A DNA stretch of 64,000 bases, taken from the NCBI GenBank assembly GCA_002683195.1, contig NYSW01000111.1, forward strand, positions 13,189 through 77,188. The letters run 5' to 3'. Below the pieces are notes generated by a model. The model did not search any database. It had not been told where the DNA came from and saw nothing but the letters and a program-made list of their open reading frames with translations. The stretch is from Phycisphaerae bacterium (GTDB lineage Bacteria; Planctomycetota; Phycisphaerae; Phycisphaerales; SM1A02). Position numbers and translations under genes: made by a program. This document shows positions 59,021 through 64,000 of the stretch, piece by piece (within the stretch, counting starts at the first letter, position 1; each line of letters starts with the position of its first letter).

Positions 59021-59551
59021 TCAGTGGTTTGGGACTTCAAGCAGGCGAAAATCATCGCTCAGCAGATCGAGAACCCCGACGTTCGACGGGGCGTTTCGCT
59101 GGAGGGCACCGGGATTCAGAAACCTCGTCGCGTCGATTCGCTCGTCGCGAACGCGATGGGTGTGTCCATGGATGAAATAGTCGGGCCGATCCCGCACTCC
59201 GGCGGAAACCTCTTGATCGAGGTGGCCGTGCGTGGCGACGAGCCGGCGGTTCCCGATCTCCAGCCGCATCAATGGGTGATCGACGTTCAAACCGAGAAAT
59301 TCCGCGTAAGACGCCAGTATCGGAGGATCAACATTCCCCAGGACCATCCGAACCGGGAGTCCCACCAGTCGATCCACCACCTCCTCGGAACCCAGATCGC
59401 CCAGGTGAAGGATCAGGTCCACGGACGCCGCCATCAAGACCTCGAGGCCTTGTGAGGTACGGCCGGCGTCGCCGTGGGTATCGGAAAGCAAGCCGACCCT
59501 GCGGGCGGAAACCGAGGTCCAGGACGGGGGGTTGGAGGCCGACGGCGTCAT
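59021..59551 (-). CDS. metallophosphoesterase (YfcE/MJ0936-type)
   Basis: This 176-residue calcineurin-like phosphoesterase has all metal-binding motifs: GLLSDTHGD, ILHLGDLGS, VLGNVD, VATHGH and IHGHTH. Proteins of this type hydrolyse phosphodiesters of nucleotides in vitro, and the physiological substrate is often unknown. The ATG at 59551 is 99 bp from the divergent gltX start. It heads the leftward unit with the membrane protein, the MoxR-like ATPase and the VWA protein. Confidence 0.88.
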   Translation of the reverse strand: MTPSASNPPSWTSVSARRVGLLSDTHGDAGRTSQGLEVLMAASVDLILHLGDLGSEEVVDRLVGLPVRMVLGNVDPPILASYAEFLGLNVDHPLMRLEIGNRRLVATHGHLDQEVSAGVRDRPDYFIHGHTHRVRDERIDATRFLNPGALQRNAPSNVGVLDLLSDDFRLLEVPNH

Positions 59552-59650
59552 CTGTGGACATCATCGTCGGGCTCCGCGGTTTCGTCGAATCCGGCCCGAA
59601 CCCGGGGGAGCGGTATCCTGTGTGGCCCGATCTCTCTCAGGAATTTCGCC

Positions 59651-61339
59651 ATGACCGTCGTCACCCGATTCGCTCCCAGTCCCTCCGGCCACCTGCATGT
59701 CGGCGGTGCTCGTACCGCACTCTTCTGCTGGGCCTTCGCCCGCGGACGGGATGGCCGTTTCGTCCTGCGAATCGAGGACACCGATCAGAAGCGAAGTTCC
59801 GACGAGGCGAGCCTCGGATTCATGAGGGATCTCGCATGGCTGGGCATGGATTGGAACGAAGGACCGACCCTGGCCGAACTACCCGGGCAGGGCGGTGGCG
59901 ATCATGGACCCTACTTCCAAAGTGAACGCCTCTCGATCTATCAGGCCCATCTCGACCGGCTGCTCGAAGAGGGCAAGGCCTACCACGCCTTCGACACGCC
60001 CGAAGAACTCGACGCCAAACGCCGGGCGGCCCGAGCCGCCAAGCAGCCCTATCGGTACGACCGAGCCTCGCTCGATCTCGATGCGGCCGACGTCGCCGCG
60101 AAGCTGGCCGCCGGGGAGCCTTCGGTGATTCGCTTCCGAACCCCGGACGCGGCGATCACCATCTTCGACGACGTCCTGGGGGAGGCGACGCTTCCCGCGG
60201 GCGAGGTCGACGACTTCGTCATTCGCAAGGCCGATGGCTATCCCACCTATCACTTCGCGGTGGTGGTCGACGATGCACTCATGAAGGTGAGCCACGTTCT
60301 CCGGGCTCAGGAACACTTCAACAACACCGCCAAGCACGTTCTTCTTCAGGACGCTCTGGATTTCCCTCGCCCCAACTACGGGCATCTTTCTCTCATCATG
60401 AATCCCGACGGTTCGAAGATGAGCAAGCGGGACAAGGACAAGGCCCTGCGAGCCGCGGTCCGGTCACAGGAGGTCGAGCACTGTCCCGTGGACGGGGATG
60501 GGAGTCCGATCGTCGATTCCGAAACCTGGGATCGATGGAAGTCCGACAAGACGGTGCAGCTCGATCTGGATCGCCTGGAGTCGATCGCTGAAATCCTCGG
60601 TGTCGCTCTTCCCGAGATCAACGTCGCGGACTTCCGGCGTTCGGGCTACCTCCCCGAAGTGCTTTGCAACTTTCTCTCGCTCAACGGCTGGAGTGCCGGA
60701 GACGATCTGGAGAAGTTCGACAACGCCTTCCTCTGCTCGAAGTTCGATCTCGATCGGGTTCAGAAGACGCCGGCCAAGTTCGACCGCGACAAGTTGCTGG
60801 CCTTCAACCTCGATGCCATCCAGGCCATGACCCCGGAAGAGTTCGCCACCCGCTCCCGCGCCCACGCCGAACGATTCCACCCGGAATTCCTCGCCCGCAT
60901 CGACGACGACCAGTTCGCGATCCTGTGTGAGGCAAGCCGGGAGCGGAGCAAGACCCTGTCCGAACCGTTCCGCACCAACCGGTTTCTGGTTCTCCCCGAC
61001 CACGCGATCGAATGGGTGGTCAGCAAGCCGGTGCGAAAGGCGTTGTTCCGGGGCGAACCCACTGGATTCGAACTGCTTGCCCGTGTCCGCGACATTCTCG
61101 CCGACCTGGAGGACTTCAAGGCGGCCTCGCTGGAATCGGCGATCACCGCATTCGCGGAGGAAGTCGCCGAAGGAAATCTCGGTCGAGTGGCCCAGCCACT
61201 CCGCATCGCGGTGAGTGGCGGTCCGGTGAGTCCGCCGATCTTCGACACCCTCGAGATTCTTGGACGCGAATCAGTGATCGCTCGCATCGATCGCTGCCGC
61301 GAAGCCCTCGCTGAAGCGGCCGAAATCGCCGCTGGCTGA
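59651..61339 (+). CDS. gltX: glutamate--tRNA ligase
   Basis: GltX charges tRNA-Glu (and possibly tRNA-Gln, with later amidation) with glutamate. The 562-residue class I synthetase has the HIGH-like motif APSPSGHLHVGGARTALF at its N-terminus and the KMSKS-like motif SKMSKRDKDKAL, plus the tRNA-binding helical C-terminus. It is longer than E. coli GltX (471), partly because of an insertion after KMSKR (a segment with VEHCPVDGDGSPIVDSETW) near residues ~270-300. AGGAA before the ATG at 59651 supports the start. Convergent with the next lipoprotein gene, 6 bp apart. Confidence 0.94.
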   Translation: MTVVTRFAPSPSGHLHVGGARTALFCWAFARGRDGRFVLRIEDTDQKRSSDEASLGFMRDLAWLGMDWNEGPTLAELPGQGGGDHGPYFQSERLSIYQAHLDRLLEEGKAYHAFDTPEELDAKRRAARAAKQPYRYDRASLDLDAADVAAKLAAGEPSVIRFRTPDAAITIFDDVLGEATLPAGEVDDFVIRKADGYPTYHFAVVVDDALMKVSHVLRAQEHFNNTAKHVLLQDALDFPRPNYGHLSLIMNPDGSKMSKRDKDKALRAAVRSQEVEHCPVDGDGSPIVDSETWDRWKSDKTVQLDLDRLESIAEILGVALPEINVADFRRSGYLPEVLCNFLSLNGWSAGDDLEKFDNAFLCSKFDLDRVQKTPAKFDRDKLLAFNLDAIQAMTPEEFATRSRAHAERFHPEFLARIDDDQFAILCEASRERSKTLSEPFRTNRFLVLPDHAIEWVVSKPVRKALFRGEPTGFELLARVRDILADLEDFKAASLESAITAFAEEVAEGNLGRVAQPLRIAVSGGPVSPPIFDTLEILGRESVIARIDRCREALAEAAEIAAG

Positions 61340-61345
61340 CGCTGG

Positions 61346-61816
61346 TCACGGGTTCTGCCGCACGGCCTTCACCTCGCGGGTCAGAAGCACGTCTCGGTTC
61401 GTGGCCTCTTCGAACTGGACCACGTACAGGCCTTCCTGCCATCGCCCGGTGATGGCGTAAACGCCCCCGGCATCCACGTCGACATCCCAATCGATCGTGG
61501 TCTGCCACTGGAGGTCGTAGCTGTTCTGCATTTCAGCCCTTGGCCCGGACACTTCCTGGAAGTCGGCCCGTGAATAAGGGCGAAGCCGGAGTTCGAGGTT
61601 CCGCCGTCCCGGAAGAACCGTCAACGCGAATTCGGCGTTGACGTCCATGCCGTCCACGCCTTCGACGATGACCCCGATCCCACTGCGAATAGGGTTGGGA
61701 TCGATGGTGGCCAGTCGCCCCGAGGGACGGGCGGGTCCGGGATATCCCTTCACGGGTCCGCAGGCGACGGCCAGGAGCATGGTCGCGAGGGCTGGAACGA
61801 GCAGGAGCTGACGCAT
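61346..61816 (-). CDS. hypothetical lipoprotein
   Basis: This 156-residue protein has a signal peptide and lipobox (LAVACG, Cys near residue 19). The mature domain is predicted to be all beta, with segments VIVEGVDGMDVNAEFAL, DLQWQTTIDWDVDVDAGG and a C-terminal YVVQFEEATNRDVL strand. I see no catalytic motif and no family I can name. It may be a small envelope beta-sandwich. It is monocistronic, convergent with gltX. Confidence 0.72.
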   Translation of the reverse strand: MRQLLLVPALATMLLAVACGPVKGYPGPARPSGRLATIDPNPIRSGIGVIVEGVDGMDVNAEFALTVLPGRRNLELRLRPYSRADFQEVSGPRAEMQNSYDLQWQTTIDWDVDVDAGGVYAITGRWQEGLYVVQFEEATNRDVLLTREVKAVRQNP

Positions 61817-61934
61817 GACGGATCCTTGATGGAAGGCGAAGTCGGGCTGAAGCCGAACGGGGTGGGACAGGGGCGTGGGCTTCGGAGGAGAGGGCGTTCA
61901 TCTTCCGCATTCCCCGGGGTCGGCCATACTCTAC

Positions 61935-62459
61935 TCACCCCTTGCCGATGAGGATCCCACAGGCGAAGACGATCATGCCTCCGACCACGGTGCCGAACAT
62001 CGCTTTCAATATGGGAGTGTCCATGTACCGCTTTCGGATGAGCGAGATCGCGAACAACTCGACCACCACGACCGCCGTCGCCGCGATGGTGGCCGTCCGA
62101 AAATCCGGCAGCAGGTAGGGAAGGGTGTGGCCGATGCCACCGACGGCGGTGGCGAGGCCGCAGATCCCGCCTCGAAGCCAGGGTGATCCGCGGCCGCTGA
62201 TCTTGCCATCGTCGCTCATCGCCTCGGCGAAGGCCATGCTGATCCCCGCCCCGACGGCGGCGGCCAGTCCGATGCGGAACGTCTGGCCGTTGTCTTCGGT
62301 GGCGAAGGCCGCGGCGAAGAGGGGGGCGAGGGTCGAGACGGATCCATCCATGAGGCCTGCGAGGCCCGGCTGGACGACCTGAAGGATGAAACGTCGTCCC
62401 TGTTCATCCGGTGAGGGTCGGTCTTCAACCGGTGGATCGGCATTCGAAGTGTCGTTCAT
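61935..62459 (-). CDS. VIT1/CCC1-family (vacuolar iron transporter-like) membrane protein
   Basis: This 174-residue protein resembles the VIT1/CCC1 domain that moves Fe2+ or Mn2+. The first helix region includes QPGLAGLMDGSVSTLAPLF, a family hallmark, followed by GLAAAVGAGISMAFAEAMSD with the metal-associated Glu/Asp. Four to five membrane helices are likely. Bacterial relatives include the MbfA membrane domain, but no ferritin domain is fused here. Its N-terminal 25 residues are polar and acidic. A role in metal export is inferred from the family. Confidence 0.82.
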   Translation of the reverse strand: MNDTSNADPPVEDRPSPDEQGRRFILQVVQPGLAGLMDGSVSTLAPLFAAAFATEDNGQTFRIGLAAAVGAGISMAFAEAMSDDGKISGRGSPWLRGGICGLATAVGGIGHTLPYLLPDFRTATIAATAVVVVELFAISLIRKRYMDTPILKAMFGTVVGGMIVFACGILIGKG

Positions 62460-62535
62460 GCCACCGAGGGTAACGGTGACGGCCCTTCCTCTGGTCGGAA
62501 CCCTTCGTGCTCGGAACCCCGGGAACCCGTGGCGC

Positions 62536-62562
62536 GATTCGGGGATCGCGGGTCCGCGAATC
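62536..62562 (-). terminator. possible terminator after the nucleotidyltransferase gene
   Basis: A hairpin with nine of ten pairs (GATTCGGGGA with TCCGCGAATC, 62536-62562) sits 2 bp after the stop codon on the minus strand. It lacks a T-tract, so it may stabilise mRNA rather than terminate. Confidence 0.35.
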
Positions 62563-62564
62563 GA

Positions 62565-63695
62565 TCAGCTTGCCGGCCAGTCGACGGATTCGAGGGTCGT
62601 GAACACCTTGCGGAAGTCCGCTTCGCTCGGCTTCGCCCCCGGGGGGATCATCTCCGGCGTGTCCTCGAGGCGGTTCGAGACGAGCGGGTTTCGGCCGAGG
62701 GCGTGGATCGAACGCACCATGTCGACGTAACTGGATCGATCGAACGCGTCCTCGACGAACGGTTGATTGAGGATCGTTCCTCGCCACTGGTACCGGATGG
62801 TCTGCAGGTTGACGTTCGCCCAGTGACCCTCCCGGGGTCCGTGGAACGGTCCGGTCACGAATCGCATCGCATTCGGTCCGATGAGTGCGGGCAGCAGGAA
62901 CACGTCCTTGCTCCGATCGGACCGGGCCTCGACGGCCTCGCGGGGGATCACGTCGTCATCGAGACGGATGTAGGTCTGGACGACCGGCGGACCACTGGGG
63001 GTGTAGGGCCCGATGTGATCCGCTTCGAAACGGTCGGGACAGGGCGCGTCCGGGTCCACCAGCGGCGCCAGCAGTTCATCGAACTTCCGGATGTTCGCGG
63101 CGTGGATCTCGAGATGGGCTTCAGGGATCGGGTCGACGCCGAGCAGCCGGGCGAGTCGTCGGGCCCGCCGAGTCGCAGAGATGTCGATCCGGTCGACGTT
63201 CGAGATGGTCTGGAAGATCAGGAACTTGAAGAACTCGTACCAGAGCCACTCCTCGGGTTCGAGCGGGTCGTTCGAGAACGGGACCGGATCACCGGAGACC
63301 AGTCGCCAGGAGAAGTGGCGGGAATACCCCTGGAACATTGAATGGGCGGCGTCGGACTGCTTGAAGATCTCGATCTCGCCGACCACTGGAACCTTGAAGG
63401 CGAAGAGCCTCTGCTTGAAGGCGTGGATGCGTTTCGCGACTGCGATCATCTCGTCGAGATCACTGTCGTCGCGGATGATGATCGCGAGATCGATGTCGCT
63501 GTAGCCGGGTTGGTGTTCGCGGCGGGCGAACGATCCCTTGAGCAGCACCGAGGAGACGCAGCGGTGTTCCCGCATGCTCGCGTCGAATCGACCGAGCACC
63601 ACGTCGTAGAAGATCCGGTAGGCGTGGGAGAATCCCGGAAGTCTTCCGGTCGACGTCACGATCCGGATGAGCCTGGCGACCATCGGGTCCATCAT
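62565..63695 (-). CDS. nucleotidyltransferase-domain protein
   Basis: This 376-residue protein has an N-terminal DNA polymerase beta-like nucleotidyltransferase domain, seen in the motif LLKGSFARREHQPGYSDIDL (GS...DxD) near residues ~50-75. A large helical and mixed C-terminal domain follows with no family I recognise. GAGGAG lies 8 bp upstream of the ATG at 63695. The ATG overlaps the stop of the upstream ABC ATPase gene. Next to a polysaccharide-type exporter, it could modify a sugar or lipid, but antibiotic or small-molecule nucleotidylation is equally possible. Confidence 0.75.
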   Translation of the reverse strand: MMDPMVARLIRIVTSTGRLPGFSHAYRIFYDVVLGRFDASMREHRCVSSVLLKGSFARREHQPGYSDIDLAIIIRDDSDLDEMIAVAKRIHAFKQRLFAFKVPVVGEIEIFKQSDAAHSMFQGYSRHFSWRLVSGDPVPFSNDPLEPEEWLWYEFFKFLIFQTISNVDRIDISATRRARRLARLLGVDPIPEAHLEIHAANIRKFDELLAPLVDPDAPCPDRFEADHIGPYTPSGPPVVQTYIRLDDDVIPREAVEARSDRSKDVFLLPALIGPNAMRFVTGPFHGPREGHWANVNLQTIRYQWRGTILNQPFVEDAFDRSSYVDMVRSIHALGRNPLVSNRLEDTPEMIPPGAKPSEADFRKVFTTLESVDWPAS

Positions 63696-64000
63696 GTCGG
63701 GATCTCCTCGGTTTCGGCTGAGTCGGAGTCGTTCCGGTGCATTCCGACGAGGGCGTCGGGCTCGCCGTCGGCGAGGATTCGACCGTGATCGAGGAGGATC
63801 GCGCGGTCGCACAGTCGCTCCAGCATGTCGAGTTCGTGGCTCACGAAGACGATGGAACGACCGGACCGGGCGAGTGATCTCATCGCGTCGAGGCACTTCG
63901 TCTTGAAAGCGGTGTCGCCCACCGCGAGCACTTCGTCGACCAGCATGATCTCGGCGTCGAGATGGGCCGCGACCGAGAACGCGAGTCGGGCGGTCATGCC
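63692..64000 (-). CDS. ABC transporter ATP-binding protein, polysaccharide-export type (Wzt/TagH-like), 5' truncated by window edge
   Basis: The visible C-terminal ~102 residues belong to an ABC ATPase of the Wzt/TagH family, which exports O-antigen or teichoic acid-like polymers. The signature-helix end GMTARLAFSVAAHL, Walker B MLVDEVLAVGD, the D-loop segment AFKTKCLDAM and the switch-His VFVSHELDMLERLCD are all present. There is no room for the extra sugar-binding C-terminal domain some Wzt proteins have, so this is a short form. The start lies beyond the window. The last 4 bp overlap the nucleotidyltransferase start. Confidence 0.85.
   Translation of the reverse strand, partial: GMTARLAFSVAAHLDAEIMLVDEVLAVGDTAFKTKCLDAMRSLARSGRSIVFVSHELDMLERLCDRAILLDHGRILADGEPDALVGMHRNDSDSAETEEIPT

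Overview
The window is about 64 kb of dense, GC-rich bacterial chromosome with no mobile elements, tRNAs, rRNAs or CRISPR arrays that I can see. The gene content suggests a Planctomycetota bacterium, probably Phycisphaerae-like. The main reasons are a fused SecDF, a type III glutamine synthetase, a FlgI-like lipoprotein with HEAT repeats and no flagellar genes, an arginase/HDAC-fold deacetylase, many lipoproteins with classical lipoboxes, and a WXG100/FtsK locus in a diderm gene background. This placement is inference from gene content only.

Layout: (1) 1-1.1 kb, ycfL-lpoB lipoprotein pair (peptidoglycan synthase activation). (2) 1.1-6.9 kb, DNA repair: recG-polX leftward and xseA-xseB rightward from a very short shared upstream region. 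(3) 6.9-8.9 kb, prepilin peptidase and an OmpA-like lipoprotein, closed by a bidirectional terminator. (4) 9.0-10.9 kb, mlaF-mlaD lipid transport genes without mlaE. (5) 10.9-21.5 kb, a long rightward run: NUDIX hydrolase, an inactive-looking site-2 protease homologue, rhomboid, tgt, yajC, secDF, terminator, LysM protein, unknown protein. (6) 21.5-26.3 kb, aldo/keto reductase and FAD oxidoreductase leftward; isocitrate dehydrogenase, HDAC-like deacetylase and a lipoprotein rightward. (7) 26.3-32.7 kb, leftward small membrane protein, FlgI-like/HEAT lipoprotein and smc. (8) 33.1-37.2 kb, hrpA. (9) 37.2-42.3 kb, a four-gene leftward operon of WXG100 protein, coiled-coil protein, second short WXG-like hairpin protein and a membrane-anchored FtsK/SpoIIIE ATPase: a compact type VII-secretion-like system and the most interesting part of the window. 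(10) 42.3-43.8 kb, succinate-semialdehyde dehydrogenase. (11) 43.9-48.6 kb, dnaG-rpoD and rpmB. (12) 48.6-54.9 kb, tig - small membrane protein - clpX - free methionine sulfoxide reductase, plus type III glutamine synthetase. (13) 55.2-59.6 kb, phosphoesterase, membrane protein, MoxR-like ATPase and VWA protein. (14) 59.7-64 kb, gltX, a lipoprotein, a VIT1/CCC1-like transporter, a nucleotidyltransferase and the truncated ATPase of a polysaccharide exporter.

Most genes are housekeeping (replication, repair, chromosome organisation, secretion, proteolysis, translation). The accessory interest lies in the WXG100/FtsK operon, the FlgI-HEAT lipoprotein, the degenerate site-2 protease that shares a C-terminal module with its rhomboid neighbour, and the large extra domains in SecDF, SMC and ClpX. 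Very tight spacing, with ATGA, GTGA and TGATG stop/start overlaps, indicates widespread translational coupling.
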